Both the position numbers and the translations under genes were made by a program. Positions 16,404 to 24,379 of a stretch of 64,000 bases of DNA are shown one piece after another; the stretch's first letter is position 1, and each line of letters starts with the position of its first letter. Location: the NCBI RefSeq assembly GCF_000478605.2, contig NZ_ASHX02000001.1, positions 6,339,001-6,403,000 of the forward strand. The letters run 5' to 3'. The notes under the pieces are model-generated. The model made no database searches, had not been told where the DNA came from, and was given only the letters and a program-made list of their open reading frames with translations. This DNA is from Streptomyces thermolilacinus SPC6 (GTDB lineage: Bacteria > Actinomycetota > Actinomycetes > Streptomycetales > Streptomycetaceae).

Positions 16404-17606
16404 GTGGAAGAGATCGCTGCCTTGGAGCGGGCCCTGCGCCGCGCCGCGCCGCACACCCTGCCCGAGGTCGTGAGGGCCGCTCTCGCGGAGCGGTACGGAG
16501 CCGGGCAGGTGACGCTCCGCATGGCGGACTACGCTATGCGGTCCCTTCAGGACGTCGAGGCCCCGGCTTGGGTGACGGAACCGGTGGAACCGGTGCCCGT
16601 CCACGGGAGCCCGCAGGGCCGGGCCTTCGGCTCCCAGGAGCCGTATGTCCTCGGCGACCCGGAGACCGGCCCCGTCGCGGTGCATCTCCCGGTCACGATC
16701 CGGGGCGACCGCCTCGGCGTGCTGTCCGTGGAGCTTCCCCGCCACACCGACCTCCGGTCCACCCTCCCCGAGCTGCAGCAGGTCTGCGACGCGCTGGGCC
16801 ACGAGATCCTCGTCGCGGAACGCGACACCGACGTGTACGTCCTGGCGCGGCGGGCCACCCGGCTCACCCTCGCCGCGGAGATGCAGTGGCAGCTCCTTCC
16901 CGGCCGGTCCTGCACGCGCCCCGAGTTCGCCCTCGGCGCCCAACTGGAGCCCGCCTACGCCGTCTTCGGGGACAACTACGACTGGTCCGTCTCCTCCGAC
17001 CACCTCACCCTCACGGTGGCCAACGGCATGGGCGAGGGCATCGACGCGGCCCTGCTGACGAACCTCGCCGTGAACGCCCTGCGCAACGCCCGGCGCGCCG
17101 GGCTCGACCTCGCCGGTCAGGCCACCCTGGCGGACCAGGCGGTCTACGCGCAGTACCGGGGCCGCGCGCACGTGTCGGTGCTGCTCCTGCGGTTCAGCCT
17201 CTCCACCGGAGAGGTGGAGGCAGTGGACGCCGGTTCTCCCCGGCTGTGGCGTCTGCGCGACAGGACCGTCGAGGCGTGCCCCTTCGACGCGCAGCTGCCG
17301 CTCGGCATGTTCGAGGACACCGTGTACACCCCGGAGCACTTCACGGTCCTGCCCGGTGACCGGCTGCTGTTCGCCAGCGACGGGGTGTACGACGCGGTCT
17401 CCGGCAGCGGCGAGAGCTACGGTGAGCGGGCCCTGCCGCGCGCGCTGACCGCGACGCGTCTCCTGCCGCCGACGCAGGTGCCCAGTGCCGTACTGCGCGC
17501 GCTGTCCGAACATCACGGTGAGCCCCCCTTGGACGACGACGCCCTCGTCGTGTGCCTCGACTGGTATGGACGAGGGAGGCCGGACGGCGCGGGTGCCGCG
17601 GGCTGA
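16404..17606 (+). CDS. PP2C family serine/threonine phosphatase (SpoIIE-like) with N-terminal GAF-like region
   Basis: 400 residues from the GTG at 16404, chosen because GGA lies just upstream and the sequence MEEIAALERALRRAAPHTLP begins there. Residues 1-150 form a small GAF-like sensor (VAVHLPVTIRGDRLGVLSVELP). Residues 170-390 are a PP2C domain: LAAEMQWQLLPGRSC, AQLEPAYAVFGDNYDWSVS, VANGMGEGIDAALLTN, DRLLFASDGVYD and LDDDALVVCLD. Compared with the canonical GGDxxD and DGxGHG metal-binding motifs, this protein has FGDNYDW and NGMGEG, a recurrent variant in streptomycete PP2Cs, so metal binding may differ. It probably acts on a STAS-domain antagonist. It stands alone, 600 bp downstream of the ANTAR-PP2C gene. 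Confidence 0.85.
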   Translation: MEEIAALERALRRAAPHTLPEVVRAALAERYGAGQVTLRMADYAMRSLQDVEAPAWVTEPVEPVPVHGSPQGRAFGSQEPYVLGDPETGPVAVHLPVTIRGDRLGVLSVELPRHTDLRSTLPELQQVCDALGHEILVAERDTDVYVLARRATRLTLAAEMQWQLLPGRSCTRPEFALGAQLEPAYAVFGDNYDWSVSSDHLTLTVANGMGEGIDAALLTNLAVNALRNARRAGLDLAGQATLADQAVYAQYRGRAHVSVLLLRFSLSTGEVEAVDAGSPRLWRLRDRTVEACPFDAQLPLGMFEDTVYTPEHFTVLPGDRLLFASDGVYDAVSGSGESYGERALPRALTATRLLPPTQVPSAVLRALSEHHGEPPLDDDALVVCLDWYGRGRPDGAGAAG

Positions 17607-17646
17607 TCCCTCTATCCGTACAAACACCGCGCGGCTCGAATGGGTT

Positions 17647-17835
17647 TCACGCGGCGTCCCGGTGCCGACGGGCCGGGGAGGCGGGCCGCGCGCCGCCGTG
17701 GATCAGGCGCAGATGGCGTGGGCGGGCGTGGCGGCGGCGGGCGGACGAGTCGCCCTTGAGCCAGTCCTCGCAGCGGTCCATGCCGTACAGCAGCACTCCC
17801 ATGAGCGGCAGCAGGAGGCAGGCGGTGATGATCAC
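17647..17835 (-). CDS. Small single-pass membrane protein
   Basis: 62 residues. GTG at 17835 is preceded by GAGGGAG at 8-bp spacing. VIITACLLLPLMGVLLYGMD is one transmembrane helix, followed by CEDWLKGDSSARRRH and a basic tail (RHLRLIHGG), so the C-terminus should stay in the cytoplasm. I recall similar short proteins in many streptomycetes without known function. A GCGT-N15-GGGTAC promoter of the SigB type lies about 40 bp upstream, so stress induction is likely. It is convergent with the PP2C gene, 40 bp away. Confidence 0.7.
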   Translation of the reverse strand: MIITACLLLPLMGVLLYGMDRCEDWLKGDSSARRRHARPRHLRLIHGGARPASPARRHRDAA

Positions 17836-17871
17836 GGTTTCGGCTCCCTCGGGGTGGAGGACCCCGTCCGG

Positions 17872-17896
17872 GTACCCCGCCCCCGGGACAGCACGC
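17872..17896 (-). promoter_or_regulatory. SigB-type promoter of the small membrane protein gene
   Basis: Minus strand: GCGT (17896-17893), 15 bp, GGGTAC (17877-17872). This fits the GNNT-N14-16-GGGTAC/T consensus known for the SigB-type sigma factor of S. coelicolor, at a sensible distance from the GTG at 17835. Confidence 0.55.
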
Positions 17897-17930
17897 GCCT
17901 CCGCCCCCCGGGACGGCACGCGCCTCCCGC
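17881..17930. repeat. Two-copy 25-bp direct repeat
   Basis: Two adjacent units beginning CCCCGGGACAGCACGCGCCT and CCCCGGGACGGCACGCGCCT, differing at a few positions, overlap the -35 side of the small-gene promoter. This is a local duplication of unknown role. Confidence 0.6.
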
Positions 17931-18047
17931 GCCATCGGGCCCGGTACGCGCCCCCCGTCGCCCCCGTCAGACGTGAGCCGCGGTACGCCGGCCTGCGGCG
18001 GTGGCGCGCTGTCAGGGCGGCAGCGCCAAGGGACAACCCCAAGGAAG

Positions 18048-18083
18048 AGGCCCCGCCACCGGGACAGGTGAGTGGCGGGGCCT
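18048..18083. terminator. Strong hairpin terminator 1 after the MFS gene
   Basis: AGGCCCCGCCAC and GTGGCGGGGCCT pair perfectly (12 bp) around a 12-base loop. There is no T-run, as is usual for Streptomyces terminators. The same stem core recurs at 41534-41567. Confidence 0.75.
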
Positions 18084-18084
18084 G

Positions 18085-18122
18085 GGGCCCGGCGCCGGTC
18101 GGGGGGAAGCGGCGCCGGGCCC
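18085..18122. terminator. Strong hairpin terminator 2 after the MFS gene
   Basis: GGGCCCGGCGCCG and CGGCGCCGGGCCC pair perfectly (13 bp) around a 12-base G-rich loop, directly next to terminator 1. It lies about 70 bp beyond the MFS stop. Confidence 0.75.
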
Positions 18123-18194
18123 GGGTCACCTCCTGGTGCCCGCGATCGGCCCAGGTATGCACCCGAGTTCGGAAACCGGCCGTACGGCGTCGGT

Positions 18195-19484
18195 TCAGGG
18201 CTGCGGCGTCCGGCCGTCGTAGCGGAGGAACCCCGGGCGGACCAGGGCCAGAACGGTCACCGCCACCACACACGCGACACCCCCGGCGACCACGGCGGTC
18301 GTCGGCGAGAACACGTCACCGGCCGTACCGGCGAGGAAGTCGCCGGCGCGGGGGCCGCCCGCGACCACGACGATGAACACACCCTGGAGGCGGCCCCGCA
18401 TATGGTCGGGAACCGCGCTCTGGAGCACGGTGGACCGGAACACCATGGAGACGGTGTCCGCGCAGCCCGCCACGGCGAGGAACAGCAGACCCAGCCAGAG
18501 ATCGCGGGTCAGCCCGAACACGGCCGTCGCCGCGCCCCACGCGGCGACCGACAGCACGATGGCCAGGCCGTGGCGGTTGATCCTGCCGAGCCACCCGGAG
18601 AAGACCCCGCCGAGGAGGGCGCCCATCGCGGGCGCGGCGACGAGCAGACCGGTCGTCCGGGCGTCGCCGTCGTACGAGAGCACCGCCAGCGCCGGGAACA
18701 GCGCACGCGGGTGGGCGAGGATCATCGCGCAGAAGTCCGTGTAGAACGTCATCCGCACGTTCGGGCGCGTGGCCAGGAACCGCAGCCCGTCCAGCACGGA
18801 CGGCCGCTTCGCCCCGTCGGTGTGCTGCGGCGGCATCGCGGGCAGCCGCCACATCGCGTACAGCGCGGCGCTGAAGGCCACGGCGTCGATCAGGTACGCG
18901 GTCTCGTACCCCCACGCCCCGACGACGAGCCCGCCCAGCATGGGGCCGATCAGCGCGCCGGACGTCGTGGTGATCGACGACAGGGCGTTGGCCGCCGGTA
19001 GCTGCTCCTTCGGCAGGAGCCGGGGGATCATCGCCTGCCGGGCGGGCGAGTTGACGGCACCGCAGACCGCTTGCAGGGCCACCACCGTGTACAGGAACGC
19101 CACATGGTGGAGTCCGGCGACCGTACCGGCGGCCAGCACCGCCGAGAGCAGCGCCAGCCCGACCGCGCTGACGAGTCCCAGGCGCCGACGGTCCACCCTG
19201 TCCGCCACGGCGCCCCCGTACAGGCCGAACGTGACGAGCGGCACGAGGGAGCACAGGCCGACGAGGCCGACCGAGAAACTCGACTTCGTCAGGTCGTACA
19301 CATGCAGGGAGACCGCGAGGGTGGTCATCCCCTGCCCGGTCCAGGAGATCGTGTTGCCCACCCACAGGCGGCGGTAGTCCGGACTGGTGCGCAGGGGCGT
19401 CAGATCGGCGAGGACGCGCCGCCGCCGGACTGCTGGCGGGCCCTCGGCCTCGTGTGCCGTCCCGGCCTCGGAGGTCCCGCTCAC
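18195..19484 (-). CDS. MFS transporter (EntS-like exporter family)
   Basis: 429 residues, about 12 hydrophobic helices. LRTSPDYRRLWVGNTISWTG at the N-terminus and GAVADRVDRRRLGLVSAVGL (the loop 2-3 motif with D-R-x-D-R-R) are typical of drug/siderophore exporters related to EntS and of DHA3-type carriers. ARQAMIPRLLPKEQLPAANA is the conserved segment in the first half. Proton-driven export of a small molecule from the cytoplasm is expected; the substrate is unknown. The start is set at GTG 19484 (VSGTSEAG), because a -10 box TATACT lies inside the longer frame that would begin at 19553. The gene ends about 70 bp before two tandem terminators. Confidence 0.87.
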   Translation of the reverse strand: MSGTSEAGTAHEAEGPPAVRRRRVLADLTPLRTSPDYRRLWVGNTISWTGQGMTTLAVSLHVYDLTKSSFSVGLVGLCSLVPLVTFGLYGGAVADRVDRRRLGLVSAVGLALLSAVLAAGTVAGLHHVAFLYTVVALQAVCGAVNSPARQAMIPRLLPKEQLPAANALSSITTTSGALIGPMLGGLVVGAWGYETAYLIDAVAFSAALYAMWRLPAMPPQHTDGAKRPSVLDGLRFLATRPNVRMTFYTDFCAMILAHPRALFPALAVLSYDGDARTTGLLVAAPAMGALLGGVFSGWLGRINRHGLAIVLSVAAWGAATAVFGLTRDLWLGLLFLAVAGCADTVSMVFRSTVLQSAVPDHMRGRLQGVFIVVVAGGPRAGDFLAGTAGDVFSPTTAVVAGGVACVVAVTVLALVRPGFLRYDGRTPQP

Positions 19485-19538
19485 CGGCGGGCCCGTCCAG
19501 CGCGGGGAAGTATGGCGTGATGTCGTCGCATGGACCGC

Positions 19539-19544
19539 AGTATA
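19539..19544 (-). promoter_or_regulatory. -10 element of the MFS gene, overlapped by a small dyad
   Basis: TATACT on the minus strand, about 55 bp before the GTG start. Just upstream, GAG-TGCG-CTC forms a short dyad where a repressor could bind. Confidence 0.45.
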
Positions 19545-19683
19545 GGAGCGCACTCGTTTGCGATCCTTACCTGCTGAGTGGCCGCGCCCATCCGCCTGCC
19601 GGACCTGCCCCGGCGATGGCGCCCCCCGCCGGGGCGCCTCGCCGGAACGCTGCGGCGTGACTCCGTTCCCGGCCGGGTGCCGC

Positions 19684-19980
19684 TCAGGTCCAGCCGAACC
19701 GGCGATCCACGACTGCCGCGAACTCCTCCAGCGTCAGCACCGCGTCCCCGTTCTGGTCGGCGCTGTCGAACAGCGCGGAGGACGCGTCGGTGTCGCCCAG
19801 CCCCCAGAACGGCAGATCGCCGGCCGCGGCGAGGGACGGCCCCTTCGTCCGCAGGGCGATGATCACCTCTTCGCGGGTCAGCGTCCCGTCGTTGTCGAGG
19901 TCCAGCGCCTCGAACAGCTTCCGGGCCTTGTCACTGGTCACGTCGGTCTTGTCCCCTTCGTCCGCCGTTGGGTCTGCCAC
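19684..19980 (-). CDS. EF-hand calcium-binding protein
   Basis: 98 residues starting at GTG 19980. Two EF-hand loops are explicit. DLDNDGTLTREE (residues about 27-38) has Asp/Asn at positions 1, 3, 5 and Glu at 12. DQNGDAVLTLEE (about 75-86) is a slightly degenerate second loop with the closing Glu. They are separated by a helix-linker region, giving a small calmodulin-like or calerythrin-like pair. The protein is cytosolic, with no signal peptide. Streptomycetes carry several such proteins and their targets are not well known. The neighbours give no operon context: MFS gene 200 bp downstream, phosphotransferase gene divergent. Confidence 0.85.
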   Translation of the reverse strand: MADPTADEGDKTDVTSDKARKLFEALDLDNDGTLTREEVIIALRTKGPSLAAAGDLPFWGLGDTDASSALFDSADQNGDAVLTLEEFAAVVDRRFGWT

Positions 19981-20281
19981 GCTCGCGCGGGAAGACGCGT
20001 CCCGCCCCGCGCGGGTTGCCTCGCACAGGCTGCCCCTGTGCCGCCGTGCCCAAGCCCGCCGGATGCCGCGGGCGAGGCCGACCGCCGGGTGGGGCGGCCG
20101 CCACCACGGAGTGGACGAGGAGACGCTGCTCTGCGTTCGGTGTGGCGCGGGAGGCCGGGGACGGGGTGATCATTGGACTCCGGGTCGTGTCACGCGGCGT
20201 CCTCGAGGCGGCGGAGGCCCCGGGCGCCGGCGATGGAGCGGTGGGCACCGAAATTCGCTTCGTGACGTGTGGGAAGCGCCT

Positions 20282-20287
20282 TAGGGT
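20282..20287 (+). promoter_or_regulatory. -10 box for a leaderless transcript of the phosphotransferase gene
   Basis: TAGGGT ends six bases before the GTG at 20294, with no Shine-Dalgarno sequence between. Confidence 0.45.
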
Positions 20288-20293
20288 GGCGCG

Positions 20294-20827
20294 GTGACGA
20301 CTCAGATGATCATTCTCAACGGTGGTTCCAGCTCGGGGAAGTCCGGGATCGTACGGTGCCTGCAAGCCGTACTGCCGGAGCCGTGGCTGGCGTTCGGATG
20401 CGACTCGTTCGTCGACGCCATGCCCGCGAGGATGCAGGCGTCGGACGGGGGAATCGTGTTCGCCGAGGATGGCGCCGTGAGCGTCGGAGCGGAGTTCCGG
20501 GCGCTGGAGGCGGCCTGGGCGCAGGGCATCGCGGCGATGGCCCGTGCGGGCGCCAGGATCGTCATCGACGACGTCTTCCTCGGCGGAGCGGCGTCCCAGC
20601 AGCGGTGGCGGGAGGCCCTGGGCGATCTGAACGTGCTGTGGGTCGGCGTCCGGTGCGAGAGCACGGTCGCCGCGGGCCGTGAGATCGCGCGAGGCGACCG
20701 CATCCAGGGGATGGCCGCGTCGCAGGCGGAGGCGGTGCACCAAGGGGTGGTGTACGACGTGGAGGTGGACACGACGCACACCGAGGCCCTGGTGTGCGCG
20801 CGAACCATCGCCGCCCACGTCAGCTGA
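20294..20827 (+). CDS. Chloramphenicol phosphotransferase-like (CPT family) kinase
   Basis: 177 residues, full length for the family (S. venezuelae CPT is 178). MIILNGGSSSGKSGIVR carries the P-loop at residues 10-17. GCDSFVDAMP places an Asp at residue 37, the catalytic base position of CPT. ARIVIDDVFLGG is the Walker-B-like strand, and GREIARGDRIQGMAASQA is the arginine-rich lid. CPT uses ATP to phosphorylate the primary 3-hydroxyl of chloramphenicol. Family members in non-producers may act on other hydroxylated compounds, so resistance is not certain. No chloramphenicol genes are nearby. The gene is isolated, probably leaderless, and ends at a region of interleaved inverted repeats. Confidence 0.85.
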   Translation: MTTQMIILNGGSSSGKSGIVRCLQAVLPEPWLAFGCDSFVDAMPARMQASDGGIVFAEDGAVSVGAEFRALEAAWAQGIAAMARAGARIVIDDVFLGGAASQQRWREALGDLNVLWVGVRCESTVAAGREIARGDRIQGMAASQAEAVHQGVVYDVEVDTTHTEALVCARTIAAHVS

Positions 20828-20854
20828 TCGCCGGTTCGGCTCAGGACTGGGGCA

Positions 20855-20969
20855 CCCGACTGTTCGAGTCGGGCGCGGCAGCCGCCTGTCCGTGAGGACG
20901 GGCCGGAGGCCACGTGCATCCGCCGGCGGCTGCCGCGCGGAAGCCCGGAGCCCACCGGCCCGTCCTCAC
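20855..20969. other. Interleaved perfect inverted repeats (A-B-A'-B') between convergent genes
   Basis: A first hairpin CCCGACT/AGTCGGG with loop GTTCG (20855-20873) is followed by two long perfect repeats that interleave. A = GCGCGGCAGCCGCC (20873-20886) pairs with A' (20925-20938). B = GTGAGGACGGGCCGG (20892-20906) pairs with B' (20955-20969). Either pair alone makes a strong hairpin; both together would be a pseudoknot. The site lies between the 3' ends of the CPT and MBL genes, so bidirectional termination is the simplest role. Confidence 0.7.
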
Positions 20970-21008
20970 CGCCGGTGGCCGATGTGGTGGTCGGCCGCCG
21001 GGTGTCGG

Positions 21009-21638
21009 TCAGTGCCCCCGCTTGATCCATTCGTCGAGCTGGGGAGCCTCGGCACCGATCGTGGTCGTGTCACCGTGTCCCGTACGCACGACGGTCTCCG
21101 GCGGCAGGGTGAGCAGCCGGTCGCGGATCGAGTCGATGATCGTCGGGAAGTGGGAGAAGGAGCGCCCGGTGGCGCCCGGCCCACCCGCGAAGAGGGTGTC
21201 ACCCGTGAACACGGTGCCCAACTCGGATGCGTAGAGGCTGACCGCGCCGGGGGCGTGGCCAGGGGTGTGCAGGACGGTGAGGCCGGTCCCCGCGATGGTG
21301 AGTTCCTGACCGTCGGCCAGCTCGCCGTCCGGGTGGCGGCCGGGGTGGGTCAGCTTCCACAGCGGCAGGTCGTCCCGGTGCAGCAGAATCGGGGCACCGG
21401 TCGCGTCGGCGAGCGCGGGGGCGGCATTGACGTGGTCGTCGTGGGCGTGGGTGCAGACGACGGCCCGCAGCGCCCGGCCGCCGAGGGCGGCCAGAATGGC
21501 GTCGGCGTCGTGCGCGGCGTCGATCACGATGGCCTCGGCGTCGTCCCCGACGATCCACACGTTGTTGTCCACGTCCCAGGTGCCGCCGTCCAGCGAGAAC
21601 GTGCCGGTGGTGACGAGGTGCTCCACGCGCGCGGCCAT
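21009..21638 (-). CDS. MBL-fold metallo-hydrolase (partner of the mycothiol dehydrogenase)
   Basis: 209 residues. The metallo-beta-lactamase metal ligands are all visible: CTHAHDDHVNAA (HxHxDH), LHTPGHAPGAVSL, FTGDTLF and a final RTGHGDTTTIG. The layout is that of glyoxalase-II-like thioesterases. In actinobacteria this gene commonly follows the S-(hydroxymethyl)mycothiol dehydrogenase, and hydrolysis of the resulting S-formyl-mycothiol is its likely job (inference from context). Its start codon overlaps the dehydrogenase stop (TGATG), so the two are translationally coupled. Confidence 0.88.
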   Translation of the reverse strand: MAARVEHLVTTGTFSLDGGTWDVDNNVWIVGDDAEAIVIDAAHDADAILAALGGRALRAVVCTHAHDDHVNAAPALADATGAPILLHRDDLPLWKLTHPGRHPDGELADGQELTIAGTGLTVLHTPGHAPGAVSLYASELGTVFTGDTLFAGGPGATGRSFSHFPTIIDSIRDRLLTLPPETVVRTGHGDTTTIGAEAPQLDEWIKRGH

Positions 21639-22723
21639 CAGAGGATCACCACCGAGCGCAGGACGTCACCCTCGTGCATCCGGGCGAAGGCCTTCTCGGC
21701 GTCGTCGAGTCCGATCGTCTCGGTGACGAACGCGCCCAGGTCGATGCGGCCCTGCTGGTGCAGGTCGATGAGCATTGGGAAGTCACGCGACGGCAGGCAG
21801 TCGCCGTACCAGGACGACTTGAGAGCGCCGCCGCGCCCGAAGACGTCGAGGAGCGGGAGCTCCAGCTTCATCTCGGGGGTCGGCACGCCGACCAAAACGA
21901 CCGTGCCCGCCAGGTCGCGGGCGTAGAACGCCTGCCGGTACGTCTCCGGGTGCCCGACCGCTTCGATCACGACGTCGGCGCCGAACCCGCCCGTCAGCTC
22001 GCGGATCGCCTCGACGGGGTCGGAGGTGCGGCTGTTGACGGTGTGGGTGGCGCCCATCGAGCGGGCGGTCTCCAGCTTCCGGTCGTCGATGTCCACCGCG
22101 ATGATGCGGGCGGCGCCCGCGAGGCGCGACCCCACGACCGCCGCGTCGCCGACGCCGCCGCAGCCGATGACGGCGACCGTGTCGCCCCGGCCGACCTTGC
22201 CGGTGTTGATCGCAGCGCCGATGCCGGCCATCACGCCGCAGCCGAGCAGCCCGGCGACGGCGGGCGCGACGGACGGGTCCACCTTGGTGCACTGGCCGGC
22301 CGCGACCAGCGTCTTCTCGGCGAAGGCCCCGATACCGAGCGCCGCCGACAGTTCGGTGCCGTCCTCCAGCGTCATCTTCTGCGTGGCGTTGTGGGTGTCG
22401 AAGCAGTACCAGGGCCGGCCGCGACGGCATGCCCGGCACTTGCCGCAGACGGCCCGCCAATTCAAGATCACGAAGTCGCCCGGGGCGACATCGGTGACGT
22501 CCGGTCCTACGGACTCCACCACTCCCGCCGCCTCATGGCCGAGGAGGAAGGGGAAGTCGTCGTTGATACCGCCCTGCTTGTAGTGGAGGTCGGTGTGGCA
22601 GACGCCGCAGGCCTGCACCTTCACCACCGCTTCGCCGGGGCCGGGGTCCGGGACGATGATCGTCTCGACCCGCACGGGCTCGTTCTTCCCCGGGGCCACG
22701 ACCCCTCGGACCTGCTGTGCCAT
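21638..22723 (-). CDS. mscR: S-(hydroxymethyl)mycothiol dehydrogenase / S-nitrosomycothiol reductase
   Basis: 361 residues, zinc-dependent medium-chain alcohol dehydrogenase. Catalytic zinc ligands: ACGVCHTD and GHEAAGVVE. Structural zinc: CGKCRACRRGRPWYC. NAD-binding turn: GCGGVGDAAV. The sequence through FDTHNATQKMTLEDGTELSAA is typical of the mycothiol-dependent class III enzyme, not glutathione-dependent ones. It oxidises the formaldehyde-mycothiol adduct and can reduce S-nitrosomycothiol, protecting against formaldehyde and nitric oxide. AAGGAAGGG precedes the ATG. It is first gene of a two-gene operon with the MBL hydrolase. Confidence 0.93.
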   Translation of the reverse strand: MAQQVRGVVAPGKNEPVRVETIIVPDPGPGEAVVKVQACGVCHTDLHYKQGGINDDFPFLLGHEAAGVVESVGPDVTDVAPGDFVILNWRAVCGKCRACRRGRPWYCFDTHNATQKMTLEDGTELSAALGIGAFAEKTLVAAGQCTKVDPSVAPAVAGLLGCGVMAGIGAAINTGKVGRGDTVAVIGCGGVGDAAVVGSRLAGAARIIAVDIDDRKLETARSMGATHTVNSRTSDPVEAIRELTGGFGADVVIEAVGHPETYRQAFYARDLAGTVVLVGVPTPEMKLELPLLDVFGRGGALKSSWYGDCLPSRDFPMLIDLHQQGRIDLGAFVTETIGLDDAEKAFARMHEGDVLRSVVIL

Positions 22724-23215
22724 CGCGGCGTATCCCTTCCTTGGTACGGGTGTACGACACCACTATCGCGCTCGGGGAGCGCGCCTGGGGAATCCTTACG
22801 TCCGCAGCGGCTCCCCGACGCGCGAGACACCCGCCTCGGGTTCCTTCCGGACGGCGGCGCGCCGCCATGTGAAGTACGGGGTGCAACACGATTGCCCGGC
22901 GTGGTGTTTCTCAAGATGTAAGGGCAGGCCCTGAACGGGGGAATCGCATGAGGACACGTCTGGATGACCGGACCGAGGCCGTCGGCTCGACGCTCATCGG
23001 TCAGATGGGGCCGGGGTCGGGGTCGAGCGGGGAGCCGCCGCCTTCCGTGCCGTATACGACGGCGGTCGAACCGGCCGCGCGGACGGGCCCGTCCGCCGCT
23101 GTCGCCGGAATACGCCCGGGCCCGGTCAGCGGCACACTGACCGGGCCCGGACGTCCGGCGCGGACCTCTGCTCACGCGGGGGTGCCCGTCAGGGACGCGC
23201 CACGTGGGCGGGGCT
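22724..23215. other. Intergenic region between mscR and the subtilase gene
   Basis: 492 bp. It holds the mscR promoter region with GTACACCCGTAC (two GTAC palindromes) near 22750 and a strong terminator hairpin near the subtilase 3' end. A 94-codon plus-strand frame from ATG 22948 runs through the hairpin and has low-complexity composition, so I do not accept it as a gene. Confidence 0.5.
23116..23150. terminator. Terminator hairpin of the subtilase gene
   Basis: CCGGGCCCGGTCAG and CTGACCGGGCCCGG pair perfectly (14 bp) around a 7-base loop, 65 bp past the subtilase stop. Confidence 0.8.
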
Positions 23216-24379
23216 TCAGAGAGTCGACTTGAACAGCAGGCGGTTCGGGGTGCCGCTGATGTTGCCGCCGATGACGTTCGCGGTGCTGTTGCCGATCAGC
23301 CAGTTGTTGACGGTCGCGCTGGACGCGTCGCCGTAGGCCGACTTGTAGAGGGCTGCCACACCGGCGACGTGCGGCGACGCCATCGAGGTGCCGCTCATCG
23401 TGGTGGAGCCGCCGCCGACGCGGGCGGAGCTGATGTTGACGCCCGGCGCGTACAGGTCGGTGCAGCTGCCGAAGTTGCTGAAGCCGGCCTTGCGGTCCGA
23501 GGAGTCCGACGCGGCGACGGTGATGGTGCCGGACGCGCTGGCGGGGGACACGTTGCACGCGTTCTGGTTCTCGTTGCCAGCGGCGACGGCCAGGTGGACG
23601 CCGGAGTTGGCCAGGGCGGTCGCGGCGTTGTTCAGGGCCGCGGAGTAGCCGCCGCCCAGCGACGCGTTGGCCACGGCGGGCTTGACGGCGTTCTGACGGA
23701 CCCAGTCGAAGCCCGCGATGATGCCGGAGAACGAACCGGAGCCCTGGCAGTCGAGCACGCGCACACCGCGCAGCTGGACACCCTTGGCCACACCGTAGGT
23801 GGCGCCGCCGACGGTGCCCGCGACATGCGTGCCGTGACCGTTGCAGTCCTGGCCGTTGCCGCCGAACGCGTCGAACACGTTGCGGGCGCGGCCGCCGAAG
23901 TCGGCGTGGCCCGTCGCGATGCCCGTGTCGATGATGTACGCCGTCACACCCGTGCCGTTGCGGTTGTACGTGTACAGGCCGTCGCGGCCGCTGCGCTGGT
24001 CTATGCGGTCCAGGCCCCACGGGGCGTTGGTCTGCGTGGCCGTGGCGGTGACCTTCTGGTCCTCCTCGATGGACAGGACGCGGGAGTCGCGCCGCAGCTC
24101 CTCGAGCTGGGCGGGGCTGAGGTCCGCGGCGAAGCCGTTGAGGACGTTGCGGTACAGGTGCCGAGTCTTGACCGACTCGGTCTTGGCGAGACCGGCGGCG
24201 TCGGCACCGGCCTTGAGGGTCACGATGTAGCGGCCCTTGATCTCCTGCGCGGCGGGCGCCTCCGCCACCTTCAACAGCGGGGCGGGCGCCGGCTCGGCCG
24301 CGGTGGCGGCGGAGGCGAGAGTGGGGGAGAGGGCCATGGGGACGGCCAGGACGAGGGCACCGATGTGACTTCTGCGCAT
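23216..24379 (-). CDS. Secreted S8 family serine protease (subtilase)
   Basis: 387 residues, pre-pro-enzyme. Signal peptide 1-28 (ALVLAVPMALSPTLASAA). Inhibitor_I9 propeptide about 45-115 (GRYIVTLKAGADAAGLA, FAADLSPAQLEELRRD). Catalytic domain 120-385 with the triad Asp in YIIDTGIATGHADFGG, His in GHGTHVAGTVGG and Ser in SGTSMASPHVAG. The oxyanion Asn lies in AVAAGNENQNACN. Paired cysteines (QDCNGHGTH, LDCQGSG, NACN, GSCTDL) suggest two disulfides, as in the SAM-P45/proteinase-K-like group. It is exported and self-processed, then degrades extracellular protein. It is monocistronic with its own terminator. Confidence 0.94.
   Translation of the reverse strand: MRRSHIGALVLAVPMALSPTLASAATAAEPAPAPLLKVAEAPAAQEIKGRYIVTLKAGADAAGLAKTESVKTRHLYRNVLNGFAADLSPAQLEELRRDSRVLSIEEDQKVTATATQTNAPWGLDRIDQRSGRDGLYTYNRNGTGVTAYIIDTGIATGHADFGGRARNVFDAFGGNGQDCNGHGTHVAGTVGGATYGVAKGVQLRGVRVLDCQGSGSFSGIIAGFDWVRQNAVKPAVANASLGGGYSAALNNAATALANSGVHLAVAAGNENQNACNVSPASASGTITVAASDSSDRKAGFSNFGSCTDLYAPGVNISSARVGGGSTTMSGTSMASPHVAGVAALYKSAYGDASSATVNNWLIGNSTANVIGGNISGTPNRLLFKSTL

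Larger units (their letters stand above)
17836..18194. other. Intergenic region with SigB-type promoter, direct repeat and two hairpins
   Basis: 359 bp without a gene between the small membrane protein and the MFS gene, both on the minus strand. It holds a SigB-type promoter, a 25-bp direct repeat and two strong terminator hairpins, each listed separately. Confidence 0.6.

Noticed and set aside
15885..17627. A 580-codon minus-strand frame covering the second PP2C gene
   Set aside because: Only its last 106 codons (15885-16205) lie outside the PP2C gene and look coding; the rest is a shadow.
20294..20827. Chloramphenicol resistance or production locus
   Set aside because: Only the CPT-like gene is present; no biosynthetic or efflux partner is adjacent, so resistance is not claimed.
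20855..20873. A tRNA T-arm-like hairpin (stem around GTTCG)
   Set aside because: No acceptor, D or anticodon arms fit around it; it is better explained as part of the inverted-repeat cluster.
22948..23232. A 94-codon plus-strand ORF downstream of mscR
   Set aside because: It runs through a terminator hairpin, has no ribosome site and is Pro/Gly/Arg-rich.
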